64,000 bases of DNA from Halorubrum sp. GN11_10-6_MGM (GTDB lineage: Archaea > Halobacteriota > Halobacteria > Halobacteriales > Haloferacaceae), in NCBI RefSeq assembly GCF_005435165.1, contig NZ_SGUC01000003.1, forward strand, positions 107,466 to 171,465, given 5' to 3'. Below, in pieces: positions 17,748 through 26,454 of this stretch. The translations under genes and the position numbers were made by a program. The stretch's first letter is position 1. Each line of letters opens with the position of its first letter. The notes below the pieces were generated by a model. That model was not told where the DNA came from. It did no database searches and worked only from the letters and a program-made list of their open reading frames with translations.

Positions 17748-19178
17748 ATGGGCTTGTGGTCGAGCACGCTGACGGCCGGTCTCCTCCAGATACAGCCGCC
17801 CGGCGACACCGTCGTCGCCGGGCTCGGCGCGCTCACGATACTCGTGTTGATCGCGCTGTCGGCCTTCTTCTCCTCGTCGGAGATCGCGATGTTCTCGCTG
17901 CCGCAACACCGCATCGACAGCCTCGTCGAGGACGGGGTCCCGGGCTCGGAGACGGTGAAGGCGCTGAAGACGGACCCCCACCGCCTCCTTATCACAATCC
18001 TCGTCGGCAACAACATCGTCAACATCGCGATGTCGTCGATCTCCACCGGGCTGCTCGTCTACCTCGGCCTCGGACAGGGGCAGGCCGTCACGGTCGCCAC
18101 CTTCGGGATCACGGCGCTCGTCCTGCTGTTCGGCGAGAGCGCGCCGAAGTCCTACGCCGTCGAGAACACCGAGTCGTGGGCGCTCCGCATCGCCCGCCCG
18201 CTGAAGCTCTCCGAGTACGTCCTCCTGCCGCTCGTCGTCCTGTTCGACTACCTGACCCGGGTCGTCAACAAGGTCACCGGCGGGCGCTCGGCGATCGAGT
18301 CGTCGTACGTCACCCGCGACGAGATCCAGGACATCATCGAGACGGGCGAGCGCGAGGGCGTCATCGACGAGGAGGAGCGCGAGATGCTCGACCGCATCTT
18401 CCGGTTCAACAACACCATCGCCAAGGAGGTGATGACGCCGCGGCTCGACGTCACCGCGGTCGCGAAGGAGGACACCGTCGAGGAGGCGATCGAGACGTGT
18501 ATTCAGGCCGACCACGAGCGCGTCCCCGTCTACGAGGGGAACCTCGACAACATCGTCGGCGTCGTCACGGTGCGCGATTTGGTCCGCGAACTGCGCTACT
18601 CCGAGGGGACGCCCTCCTTAGAGCGGGTCGTCAAACCCACGCTCCACGTCCCCGAGTCGAAGAACGCCGACGAGCTGCTCGCGGAGATGCAGGAGAACCG
18701 CCTCCAGATGGTCACCGTCATCGACGAGTTCGGCACCACCGAGGGGATCATCACGCTGGAGGACATGGCGGAAGAGATCGTCGGCGAGATCCTCGAAGGC
18801 GACGAGTCCGCGCCCGTCGAGTTCGTCGACGACGACGTCGCGGTGGTTCAGGGGCAGGTCAACATCGACGAGGTGAACGAGATCCTTGGGATCGAACTCC
18901 CCGAGGGCGAGGAGTTCGAGACGCTCGCCGGCTTCGTGTTCAACCGCGCGGGCCGGCTCGTCGAGGAGGGCGAGGAGATCGAGTTCGACGGCGTCCGGAT
19001 CCGCATCGAGCGCGTGGACAACACCCGCATCATGTCCGCCCGCGTGACCGTCCTCGACGGCGCCGCCGGCCCGGCGGACGACGCCAGCGCCCCGGTCGAG
19101 GCCGCCGACTCGACGGACGGGGGCGACGCCTCCGGAGCGAACGCCGAGGGCGAGGCGGCCAGAAACGACGCGGAGTAG
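17748..19178 (+). CDS. CNNM/CorC-like membrane protein (DUF21, CBS pair, CorC_HlyC domain)
   Basis: 476 residues. The N-terminal DUF21/CNNM transmembrane domain (about 25-190) holds FFSSSEIAMFSLPQHRI and LLITILVGNNIVNIAMSS. A CBS pair follows (about 210-345: EVMTPRLDVTAV, HERVPVYEGNLDNIVGVV, MVTVIDEFGTTEGIITLEDM), then the C-terminal transporter-associated domain (VVQGQVNIDEVNEILGI). The tail is acidic. Bacterial and archaeal relatives move or sense Mg2+ and bind ATP at the CBS pair. Older names call them hemolysins without good reason. It is a single gene with its own TATA box. Confidence 0.93.
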   Translation: MGLWSSTLTAGLLQIQPPGDTVVAGLGALTILVLIALSAFFSSSEIAMFSLPQHRIDSLVEDGVPGSETVKALKTDPHRLLITILVGNNIVNIAMSSISTGLLVYLGLGQGQAVTVATFGITALVLLFGESAPKSYAVENTESWALRIARPLKLSEYVLLPLVVLFDYLTRVVNKVTGGRSAIESSYVTRDEIQDIIETGEREGVIDEEEREMLDRIFRFNNTIAKEVMTPRLDVTAVAKEDTVEEAIETCIQADHERVPVYEGNLDNIVGVVTVRDLVRELRYSEGTPSLERVVKPTLHVPESKNADELLAEMQENRLQMVTVIDEFGTTEGIITLEDMAEEIVGEILEGDESAPVEFVDDDVAVVQGQVNIDEVNEILGIELPEGEEFETLAGFVFNRAGRLVEEGEEIEFDGVRIRIERVDNTRIMSARVTVLDGAAGPADDASAPVEAADSTDGGDASGANAEGEAARNDAE

Positions 19179-19192
19179 ACCCGCTCCGACTT

Positions 19193-19924
19193 TTAAACCG
19201 CGTAGGCGCGGGCGGCCGCCACGAGCGCCTTGCGGTAGTCGCTCTCCGAGGGGTCGTGGCCGAGGTCGAGGAATCTGTTTTTGAACGCGTCGACGTCGAC
19301 GGCGTCGGTGTCGCTGCCGGCCGCGCGCGCGAGGTCGTAGATGCGGTGGTCGGGGCCGGCGATGTCGTGGCGCTCGACTAACGCGAGCGCGAACGCGGCG
19401 TTGACGGCCGTGATCTCGGGGTCGGCGCCCGCCGTCACCGGCGGCGAGCCGGTCCGCGACACGTCGGGACGGTCCGCGACGGCGGCCGCCAGCGTCGACT
19501 CCAGGAAGCCGAGGAGCTTGTCCGCGGGCGCCACCGAGAGCGTGATGTCGTCGGCGTAGATGTCCTTCATGTGGTTCGCGATCTGGTAGCAGTGCGCGAG
19601 CTTGCGGCGCTCGACCTTTTCGCCGGAGAGCCCGAGGTATAACGCCTCCTCCGTCGACTGGAGGTGCGAGGGGTGGCCCTCCTCGTACCGCGCCATGTGC
19701 GCGAGCTCGTGGACCGCCAGCTCGCGCGCCATCGCGCTCGTGGCGGCCCGCCGCGAGACGTTGAGGACGTGGTGGTCGTCGTAGTGGCCGGCCCAGGTCC
19801 GCTCGTCGGGGTCCTCGCGGACCACGACGCGGACCGGCGCCTCCACGGAGCGCTCGGTCTCGAAGAGGTCCGCGGCGCCGAGAAACGGGTCGGGGGGAAC
19901 GTCCCCCTGAACGCGAAGATCCAT
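19193..19924 (-). CDS. HExxH-motif protein, putative zinc metallopeptidase-like
   Basis: 243 residues from ATG 19924. HELAHMARYEEGHPSH at residues 72-87 gives the zinc-binding HExxH pattern. The rest is mainly helical, with KVERRKLAHCYQIANHMKD and ADDITLSVAPADKLLGFLE. No signal peptide, so it is cytoplasmic. Haloarchaea have a conserved family like this (I think a numbered DUF), with protease activity not shown as far as I know. It converges on the CNNM-like gene with 14 bases between the stops. Confidence 0.72.
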   Translation of the reverse strand: MDLRVQGDVPPDPFLGAADLFETERSVEAPVRVVVREDPDERTWAGHYDDHHVLNVSRRAATSAMARELAVHELAHMARYEEGHPSHLQSTEEALYLGLSGEKVERRKLAHCYQIANHMKDIYADDITLSVAPADKLLGFLESTLAAAVADRPDVSRTGSPPVTAGADPEITAVNAAFALALVERHDIAGPDHRIYDLARAAGSDTDAVDVDAFKNRFLDLGHDPSESDYRKALVAAARAYAV

Positions 19925-20060
19925 GCGTACTGTTGGCACGGGTGCGGGCGATAAGTCTCTTGCGCTCGTGGAACCCCTCGCGCGCCGACGCGGCGGCGCG
20001 CGACCGTCTCGGTCGAGAGGCCGGCGTACGCTTTTGACTCTCCTCGCCGAACGTCGGCCT

Positions 20061-21146
20061 ATGCGCATCTACGCGGCGTACGACGACGGACTCCGCATCG
20101 TCGACCCTGAAACGGGGGCCGTCGAGACGCGTCTCTCCGGCCAGCGGGTCGAGTGCCTCTCGGTCGCGCGCGTCGAGGGGGGCGGCGACGGCGCGGGCGG
20201 ACCCGGAGACGGGGCTCCGCGCGTCCTCGCGGGGACGTTCGACGCGGGGCTGTTCCGCTCGGTCGACGGCGGCGAACGGTTCGCCCGCGCGGCCGCGACG
20301 ACGCTCGGTCCCGAGGGGTCCGGCCCGGAGGCGGTGACCGCGGTCGCGACGAGCGCGCACGACCCCGCGGTCGTCTGGATCGGGACGGAGCCCTCGCGCG
20401 TCTATCGCTCCGCGGACGGGGGCGAGACGGCCGAGCGCGTCGGCGGCCTGACCGACCTCCCCTCGGCGTCGGAGTGGTCGTTCCCGCCGCGGCCGGACAC
20501 CCACCACGTGCGGTGGATCGAGCCCTGTCCGGCCGACCCGGAGCGGTGGCTCCTCGGCATCGAGGCGGGCGCGCTCGTCGTGACGGCCGACGGCGGTGAG
20601 ACGTGGACGGACCGCCCGCCGGGGTCCCGTCGCGACACCCACGCGATGGCGACGCACCCGGACGCCCCCGATCGCGCCTACGCCGCCGCCGGCGACGGCT
20701 TCGCCGAGAGCGACGACCGCGGCGACTCGTGGCGCGTCCGCGACGACGGCCTCGACCACGGCTACGTCTGGGGGCTCGCGGTCGATCCCGGCGACCCGGA
20801 CACGGCGCTCGTCAGCGCGGCCGCGAGCGCGACGGCCGCCCACCGCCGCGGCGAGGCGCACCTGTACCGTTACCGTCGCGGCGAGGAGGGGTCGAAGGAG
20901 GCGCGGGAAGAGGAGGCGGAGACGAGGGCGGCGAGCGACCCCGGCGCGTTCGAGCGCCTCGACGACCGCGGCTTCCCGACCGGCGAGGGCACGTACCGAG
21001 CGGTGTTGGCGTCCGGTCGCTCCGCCGGGGAGGTCTGGGCGCTCTCGAACCGCGGACTGTTCGTCACGCGCGACGCCGGCGACGCCTTCGAGCGGGTTCG
21101 GGCCGATCTCCCCGACCGCGCGGCGCGGGCGCTGGCGGTCGCCTGA
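20061..21146 (+). CDS. Beta-propeller (BNR/YCF48-like) repeat protein
   Basis: 361 residues from ATG 20061. Repeated blade motifs are visible: GLFRSVDGGERFAR, RVYRSADGGETAERV, LVVTADGGETWTD, GFAESDDRGDSWRV and GLFVTRDAGDAFERV, each an Asp-box (S-x-D-x-G-x-x-W) of sialidase/BNR propellers. There is no signal peptide, so unlike plant YCF48 it would act in the cytoplasm. An Arg/Glu-rich loop near 272-300 interrupts the propeller. Function unknown; a scaffold or glycan-like ligand binding is possible. A T-rich promoter-like element (CTTTTGAC) lies about 23-30 bases before the start. Confidence 0.8.
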   Translation: MRIYAAYDDGLRIVDPETGAVETRLSGQRVECLSVARVEGGGDGAGGPGDGAPRVLAGTFDAGLFRSVDGGERFARAAATTLGPEGSGPEAVTAVATSAHDPAVVWIGTEPSRVYRSADGGETAERVGGLTDLPSASEWSFPPRPDTHHVRWIEPCPADPERWLLGIEAGALVVTADGGETWTDRPPGSRRDTHAMATHPDAPDRAYAAAGDGFAESDDRGDSWRVRDDGLDHGYVWGLAVDPGDPDTALVSAAASATAAHRRGEAHLYRYRRGEEGSKEAREEEAETRAASDPGAFERLDDRGFPTGEGTYRAVLASGRSAGEVWALSNRGLFVTRDAGDAFERVRADLPDRAARALAVA

Positions 21147-21192
21147 GCGGCGGGAGGGACGGAACGAACCGGGTCGGGCGCGGGCGCTCCGG

Positions 21193-21912
21193 TCAGTTCC
21201 GGACCGCGCCGACGACGAGGTAGACGACCGGCGTGTCGAGGAGGGCGATCGCGAGTTTGAGCAGGTACTGGCCGAGTCCGAGCGCGAGTAGCGCGGGCGG
21301 GTCGAACACCGGCCCGACGCCGAGCACGAGCGGCGCGGCGTAGAAGGCGACGCCGACGAAGATGACGGTGTCTACCGCCTGACTCGTTGCGGTCGAACCG
21401 ATGTTGCGGAGCCACAGCTTCCCCTCGCCCGTCCGGTCGCGGATCGCGTGGAAGACGAACACGTCCCAGTTCTGGCTGACGACGTACGCCAGCAGGCTGC
21501 CCGCGACGATGTTCGCCGCCGGTCCGAGCGCCGTCTGGAAGGCGGCCGACACCTCGGGGTCCACCCCGGGCGCCGCGAGCGTCGACCACACCAGCGCCAG
21601 CACGAGGAAGTTCGCGAGGAACGCGACGTTGACGACGACCTGCGTCGCCCGCCGGCCGTACAGCTCCGCGTAGCAGTCGGACGCCAGGAACGTGAGCGCG
21701 TACGCGAGCGCGGCGCCCGGCAGCAGGATCTCTGGGCCGACCACGGGCAGCGCGACCGGGAGCGGCAGCGCGAGTACCTTCGCGGCCGTGAGCTGTGCGG
21801 TCGCGAGCGCGACGGTGAACAGCGTGATCAGCGCCACCGCACCGACGGCGGACCGGTCCAGCGGATCGGTTCGGAACGGTCCGTCTCGGCGGCCCGCGGT
21901 TCGACTACTCAT
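21193..21912 (-). CDS. yhhQ: YhhQ-family queuosine precursor transporter
   Basis: 239 residues, six or seven spans, with the VUT/YhhQ hallmarks: AKVLALPLPV, then FLASDCYAELYGRRATQ near residue 78, SQNWDVFVFHAIRDRTG near 145 and NIGSTATSQAVDTVIF near 170. Bacterial YhhQ imports preQ0/preQ1; in haloarchaea imported preQ0 would feed archaeosine in tRNA. The start overlaps the end of the ribbon-helix-helix gene by 8 bases, so they are co-translated and probably co-regulated. Confidence 0.92.
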   Translation of the reverse strand: MSSRTAGRRDGPFRTDPLDRSAVGAVALITLFTVALATAQLTAAKVLALPLPVALPVVGPEILLPGAALAYALTFLASDCYAELYGRRATQVVVNVAFLANFLVLALVWSTLAAPGVDPEVSAAFQTALGPAANIVAGSLLAYVVSQNWDVFVFHAIRDRTGEGKLWLRNIGSTATSQAVDTVIFVGVAFYAAPLVLGVGPVFDPPALLALGLGQYLLKLAIALLDTPVVYLVVGAVRN

Positions 21913-22120
21913 CGGTCCCCTCTCCCGATCCGACCGCGGTCGACGGGCGGTCGTCGTCGAGTCGGTCGTGGCGGGCGTCGATCTCGTCGAGCAGGTCGAG
22001 GTTCTTCCGGATCGACGCGCGCACCGCGTCGCTGCGGTTCACGAACTTCCCGTCGTCGCCGACGTGTTCGTCGAGGTCGGCGAGCAGTTCCGCCGGGATC
22101 TCGACGCTTATCTTGGGCAC
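21905..22120 (-). CDS. Ribbon-helix-helix regulator coupled to yhhQ
   Basis: 71 residues. Residues 1-45 form a ribbon-helix-helix domain: strand PKISVEIPAELLADLDEHV, then FVNRSDAVRASIRKNLD, as in CopG/ParD/NikR N-terminal domains; the rest is an acidic tail. It should bind DNA as a dimer using the Lys-Ile-Ser-Val-Glu strand. It overlaps yhhQ, so it probably controls its own operon, with the 10-bp inverted repeat at 22185-22215 as candidate operator. Confidence 0.88.
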   Translation of the reverse strand: MPKISVEIPAELLADLDEHVGDDGKFVNRSDAVRASIRKNLDLLDEIDARHDRLDDDRPSTAVGSGEGTDE

Positions 22121-22184
22121 GGCGTCACCACCCCGTTCCGCGGACGCGGTTCGCGCGGGCCGGTCCGTCTCGGGTCCGCTGCTG

Positions 22185-22215
22185 ATATGCTCTCATGGTA
22201 TTACCGAGAGCATAT
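22185..22215. promoter_or_regulatory. Perfect 10-bp inverted repeat, candidate operator of the RHH-yhhQ operon
   Basis: ATATGCTCTC (22185-22194) and GAGAGCATAT (22206-22215) are exact reverse complements, separated by 11 bases. It lies 65 bases before the ribbon-helix-helix start. A T-rich element on the minus strand (TTTTTACT, about 22229-22236) would place the transcript start inside or next to the repeat, so a bound dimer could block initiation. Confidence 0.65.
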
Positions 22216-22280
22216 CGACGACATCCGAGTAAAAACGCGTCGTTCGGACGGCCGGCCGCCGTCTCACCACGCGCGCCGTC

Positions 22281-25200
22281 TCACCACGCGACCCGTCGGC
22301 CGAGGACGAACACGACGAGCGCGATCAGCAGCGCGCCGGTGAACGCCTCGAGGCTCGCCAGCCACCGCGCCGTCGACCCGCCCGGCGCGCCGTTGACGTA
22401 TTCGAGCGTGATGAACGTCGCCGTGCTGAAGTATACGTTGCGACCGAGAACGGCGATTCCCTCCGGCGTCAGAAGCTGCGTGGCGCTTTCGAGGGTCCGC
22501 GCGCCGCCCCCGTCGACGCCGGTCGGCATCAGCGTGTACACGAGTCCCCACGCGAAGATGGCCGCGAGCGAGACGTACATCACCCGCCAGAGCCGTTCGC
22601 CGTATCCGCACGTCTGGTACAGGATGGTGTTACCGATCCACTTACCGACGGCGTTGAGACGAGTGCGCGGCGACACGTCGGCCATCGACCCGACGCTCCG
22701 CCCGACCGCGATGTACCCGTTCTTCTTCCGGCGGTACAGCATCTCCTTGATGAAAAACTCCGCGGCGGCCTTCCGGTCGCCGAAGTCGCTGGCGCAGTTC
22801 TTCGCCTTCAGGTACGTGTTCTCCAGCGTGGCCGGGTTCGTCACCGCTCCGTCGCCGTCCGCCGTTCGCTCGGCGCCGAACTCGTGGATGACCCAGTCGT
22901 TCTCGGCGAGGTGCGCCTTGTGCGAGGTGAAATCGAACCCGTCGAAATCCGTGTTGCAGAGCCGGAAGTAGTCGAACAGCTCCCGGTCGCAGTGCGCGTC
23001 GTCGAACGTGACCCGACCGATCTCGCTTTCGGTACAGTCGTAGAAGACGCTCCCCGTCTCCGGTTGGCCGAGTGTCCCCCCGGCGACCGTCGCGTCCGTG
23101 AGGTCGACGAGCGTCTCCGCCGGCCCGGCCGCGTCCCCGGCGGTCGCCGAGCCGCCGGCCTCGGACTCCGTCGACTCGCTCCCGCCGACCGTCTCGATCG
23201 GTCTCGGGCGGAACCGGACCGCCTCCGAGAAGATCGCCCCCGCGAACGACCCGCCGTCGCCGAACGTCGTCTTCGCGAAGTTGGCGTACCGGAACGACAC
23301 CCCGTCGAAGTCGGCGTCGCCGGCGAACGTCGCGCTCTCGAAGCTCGCGTCGTCGTCGTGCCGGTTCCGACTCCCGTGGAACTCCGAGGCGACGAACGTC
23401 GCGTCGTCGTCGAAGCGGGCGTCCGCGAACGTGCTGTCCGCGTCGAACTCGACCTCGTCGAAGTGCGCGGTGTCGCCGAACGCCGCGCTGGAGAACTCCG
23501 CGCCGGCCTCGAACGCGGTCCGCGAGAACAGCGCCGACGACGCGAACTCCGTCCGCTGGAACAGCGCCGAGTCACTGAAGACCGCCTCGACGAAGATCGC
23601 GGTGTCGTCGAACTCGACGCCGCTGAAGTCGGCGTACCGGAACTCGGCGAGCTTGAAGTCGGCGGTGTCGCCGAACCGCGCCGCCTCGAAGTCGGCGTCG
23701 TCGATGGTGTGCGCGCCGCCGACGAACTCCGCGCCGCGGAACGAGGCGCCGGCGTCGAAGTCGGCGCTCGCGAAGCTGACGTCGCTGCCGAACCTGACCT
23801 CGTCCAGCGTCGCCTCGTCCTCGAAGGTCGTCTCGACGAAGCTGGACCGGTCGTCGTACCGCGTGTACGAGAGGTCGGCCGGTCCGCGGAACGTCGCCTC
23901 GTCCGCCGCTATCCGCCCGAACTCGGCGCCGGTGAACGTGGCCGAGCCGTCGACCGTCGCGGCCGCGAGCCCGAGGTCGTCGCACTCCGTCTCCCGGAAG
24001 TCGACGCTCCCGCCGAACGCGGCCCGGGCGAACGACGCGTCTTCCTCCTCGCTCGCGCCGCCCTCGAACTCCACGCCGAAGAAGGAGGCGTCACCCCCCA
24101 CCGAGCAGTCGGCGAAGCGCGTATCGTCCTCGAAGGTGACCTCCGCGAACGCGGCCGCGCCGCCGAAGGTCCCGTCGGCGAACGACGACAGGTCGCGGAA
24201 CGTGCTCTCCCGGAACGTCGCGTCGCCGTCGACCCGAAGCGATCGGAAGTTCGCGTATTCGAACTCGACGTGTTCGAAGCGCACGGTCGCCTCGAACGTC
24301 GCGCCCTCGAAGGTGACGTCGTCGTCCTCGACGTTGTCGCCGCCGTCGAACTCCGCCCCGTCGAACGACGCCGGGCCCTCGAAGACCGTTCCGTCGAACG
24401 CCGCGTCGTCGCGGAAGCGAGCCTCCTCGAACGTCGTCTCCCCGCGGAAGCGCCCGCCGGTGAACACCGCCGGTCGGCCGAATCTCGACTCGTGGAAGCA
24501 GGCGGCCGCGGCGAAGTCGACCCGGGTGAACCCGGCGTAGCGAAACTGCGCCCGCTCGAAGGAGGCCTCGGCGCCGAAGGAGGCCCCTCGGAACGTGACG
24601 TCGTCGGCTTCGACGTGGTCGCCGCCGTCGAACTCCGCCCCGTCGAACGACGCCGGCCCCTCGAACGCCGCGCCTCCAAAGGCGGCGTCGTCCCGGAACC
24701 GGGCCTCGTCGAACGCGACCGCGCCGCCGACGCTCACCCCGTCGAACACCGCGTCGTCGTCGAACACCGCCGAGGCGAACGTCGCGTCTCCGTCGACGGT
24801 CGCCCCGGTGAAGTCCGCGTAGCGAAACGCCGCGGCGTAGAAGTCCGCGTCGCCGCCGAACTCCGCGTCCCGGAACGTCGTGTCGTCGTCGTCGACGTTG
24901 TCGCGTCCCTGAAACTCGACCCCGCGCGCGGAGCAGTCGCCGGCGACGTCGACGTCCGCGAAGTTCGAGTCGCCCCCGAAGCGGCACTCGTCCAGCGTGA
25001 GGCGACCGAACTCGGCGCCGGTGAAGACGGCGTCGCCGCTCACGACCGCGTCGGCGAACGTCGCCGCCCCGACGGTCAGCGACGCGGCGTTCACGAACCG
25101 AGCGCGGACGCTCCGGAAGTCGGCCGTGCCCGCCACGGCCGCGCCCTCCAACGTGAGGTCGTCGTCCTCGACGTTGTCGCCGCCGTCGAACTCCGCGCCG

Positions 25201-26303
25201 ACGAAGGCGAGGTCCGCGGCGGCGTCGACCCCGGAGAAGTCGGCGTCGCGCCGGAAGCGCGCCTCGGTGAACGTCGCGTCCGCCTCGAAGTCGGCGTCGG
25301 TGAAGGCGGCGTCGTCCTCGAAGGCGACGTCGCCGAAGCGGGCCGCCGCCTCGAACGCGGCCCCGGCGAACGTCCCGACGCCGAACGTCGCGTGGTCGAA
25401 CGCCGCGACGCCGCCGAACGTCGCCCCCTCGAAGTCGGCGTCGTCGATGAGGACGTCGGCGTCGCCCTCGAAGGTGGCGCCGCGGAACGACGCTCGCTCT
25501 CGGAAGGCGGCGTCGGCGAACTCGGCGTCGCCGGTGAAGGTGACCTCGTCGAAGTCGGCGTCGCCCTCGAAGACGCAGTCGACGAAGTCCGCGTACCGGA
25601 ACCGCCCCTTCCGGAATGAGACACCGGCTTCGAAGACGGCCCGCTCGAAGCAGGCGTCGTCGTCGACGAGGTTCGCGTCGCCCCGGAACTCTACCCCCTC
25701 GAACGCCGCGGTCGACTCGAAGACGGTGTCCCGGAGGCAGGTGTCCGCGTGAAAGCGAGTCTCCCTCGCCGTCACCGCTCCGAGGAAGCGGACGCCCTCG
25801 AAGTCGACGTCGTCTTCGAAGTTCGCGCCGCCGACGTCGAACGGTCCCTCGACCACCGCGTCGGCGAACGCGCACTCCCCGGCGAGGGTCGCGTCGTCCC
25901 AGTCGACCGCGGCCAACCGGGCGCCGCGGAGGTCTATCGGCGTCCGAACGGTGGCGGCGGTCAGCGAGAACGAGCCCGAGACGGTCGCGTGCCGGAGGTC
26001 GAGCGGATGGTTGTCGGCCGCGTCGATCGCGACGCGCTCTAAGTCGACGTCGCCGAGCGCCGCTCCCACTATCCGCTTCGCGTGCTCGCCCTCGCCGCGA
26101 GCGACCGTCGCGAGCGCCTCGGCGACCGCCCGTCCGTCGACGCCGCGTGCCGCACGTTCGTCGGGCGAGAGGTGGAACAGACAGCGGTCGGCGTCCCCGT
26201 GAGCGTCGCGGGGGCACGACCACGAATCCGCCAGATGGCTCGGTCGGTCGTGCGTCGACGACCACTCGTCGGGGTCGAACCGGAACGAGCAGGACTCCGT
26301 CAC
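22281..26303 (-). CDS. Giant pentapeptide-repeat protein with C-terminal two-span channel domain, altered filter
   Basis: 1340 residues from GTG 26303, placed by a strong Shine-Dalgarno (GGAGGTGA) just upstream. Residues about 28-46 hold WSCPRDAHGDADRCLFH, possibly metal binding. Then about 950 residues of pentapeptide repeats (A-x-F-x-x) follow, arranged in units of about 94 residues that each contain an acidic loop such as GGDNVEDDD. After a conserved linker (ENTYLKAKNCASDFGDRKAA) come two membrane spans around a pore loop. The pore text is TATFITLEYVNGAPGG, whereas K+ channels and the paralogue at 27148 have TTLGYGD. Selectivity is therefore doubtful. It ends with VVFVLGRRVAW, identical in the paralogue. 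The repeat part should form a right-handed beta-helix, probably cytoplasmic. Confidence 0.93.
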   Translation of the reverse strand: MTESCSFRFDPDEWSSTHDRPSHLADSWSCPRDAHGDADRCLFHLSPDERAARGVDGRAVAEALATVARGEGEHAKRIVGAALGDVDLERVAIDAADNHPLDLRHATVSGSFSLTAATVRTPIDLRGARLAAVDWDDATLAGECAFADAVVEGPFDVGGANFEDDVDFEGVRFLGAVTARETRFHADTCLRDTVFESTAAFEGVEFRGDANLVDDDACFERAVFEAGVSFRKGRFRYADFVDCVFEGDADFDEVTFTGDAEFADAAFRERASFRGATFEGDADVLIDDADFEGATFGGVAAFDHATFGVGTFAGAAFEAAARFGDVAFEDDAAFTDADFEADATFTEARFRRDADFSGVDAAADLAFVGAEFDGGDNVEDDDLTLEGAAVAGTADFRSVRARFVNAASLTVGAATFADAVVSGDAVFTGAEFGRLTLDECRFGGDSNFADVDVAGDCSARGVEFQGRDNVDDDDTTFRDAEFGGDADFYAAAFRYADFTGATVDGDATFASAVFDDDAVFDGVSVGGAVAFDEARFRDDAAFGGAAFEGPASFDGAEFDGGDHVEADDVTFRGASFGAEASFERAQFRYAGFTRVDFAAAACFHESRFGRPAVFTGGRFRGETTFEEARFRDDAAFDGTVFEGPASFDGAEFDGGDNVEDDDVTFEGATFEATVRFEHVEFEYANFRSLRVDGDATFRESTFRDLSSFADGTFGGAAAFAEVTFEDDTRFADCSVGGDASFFGVEFEGGASEEEDASFARAAFGGSVDFRETECDDLGLAAATVDGSATFTGAEFGRIAADEATFRGPADLSYTRYDDRSSFVETTFEDEATLDEVRFGSDVSFASADFDAGASFRGAEFVGGAHTIDDADFEAARFGDTADFKLAEFRYADFSGVEFDDTAIFVEAVFSDSALFQRTEFASSALFSRTAFEAGAEFSSAAFGDTAHFDEVEFDADSTFADARFDDDATFVASEFHGSRNRHDDDASFESATFAGDADFDGVSFRYANFAKTTFGDGGSFAGAIFSEAVRFRPRPIETVGGSESTESEAGGSATAGDAAGPAETLVDLTDATVAGGTLGQPETGSVFYDCTESEIGRVTFDDAHCDRELFDYFRLCNTDFDGFDFTSHKAHLAENDWVIHEFGAERTADGDGAVTNPATLENTYLKAKNCASDFGDRKAAAEFFIKEMLYRRKKNGYIAVGRSVGSMADVSPRTRLNAVGKWIGNTILYQTCGYGERLWRVMYVSLAAIFAWGLVYTLMPTGVDGGGARTLESATQLLTPEGIAVLGRNVYFSTATFITLEYVNGAPGGSTARWLASLEAFTGALLIALVVFVLGRRVAW
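22719..22836. repeat. 118-base segment identical to 27583-27700
   Basis: This stretch of the 1340-residue protein gene is identical base for base to 27583-27700 in its paralogue, including synonymous positions. It codes the linker before the channel domain. The flanks diverge sharply, as expected from gene conversion. Confidence 0.85.
24320..25185 (-). repeat. About 282-base tandem super-repeats in the pentapeptide gene
   Basis: The sequence coding the acidic loop (GGDNVEDDD and variants) recurs near 24331, 24613, 24895 and 25171, steps of 282, 282 and 276 bases (94, 94 and 92 residues). Further, more diverged units lie on both sides. The protein thus grew by duplication of a 94-residue module rather than of single pentapeptides. 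Confidence 0.8.
25432..25616. repeat. 185-base segment nearly identical to 29861-30045
   Basis: I count five differences in 185 bases between the two pentapeptide genes here, far fewer than in neighbouring repeats. This is a second apparent conversion tract, coding repeats near the N-terminus. Confidence 0.8.
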
Positions 26304-26304
26304 C

Positions 26305-26314
26305 GCGTCACCTC
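26305..26314 (-). promoter_or_regulatory. Strong Shine-Dalgarno before the 1340-residue protein
   Basis: GGAGGTGA on the minus strand, complementary to the 16S rRNA 3' end, a few bases before GTG 26303. It decides this start and implies a leadered message, perhaps read through from the YqhA gene 151 bases upstream. Confidence 0.7.
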
Positions 26315-26454
26315 CGGACGCCGCGGTCCCTTCGGACGTCGCGCCGCCGCCGGTCTGTTCGGCGTCGGCCGCTCCCGGAGCGACCGCGTCCCGTCACGGC
26401 CCCGCGCCGGCGTCGCCTTCCGTTCCACGTTCGGTGTCACGGCTCGCGACTCGG

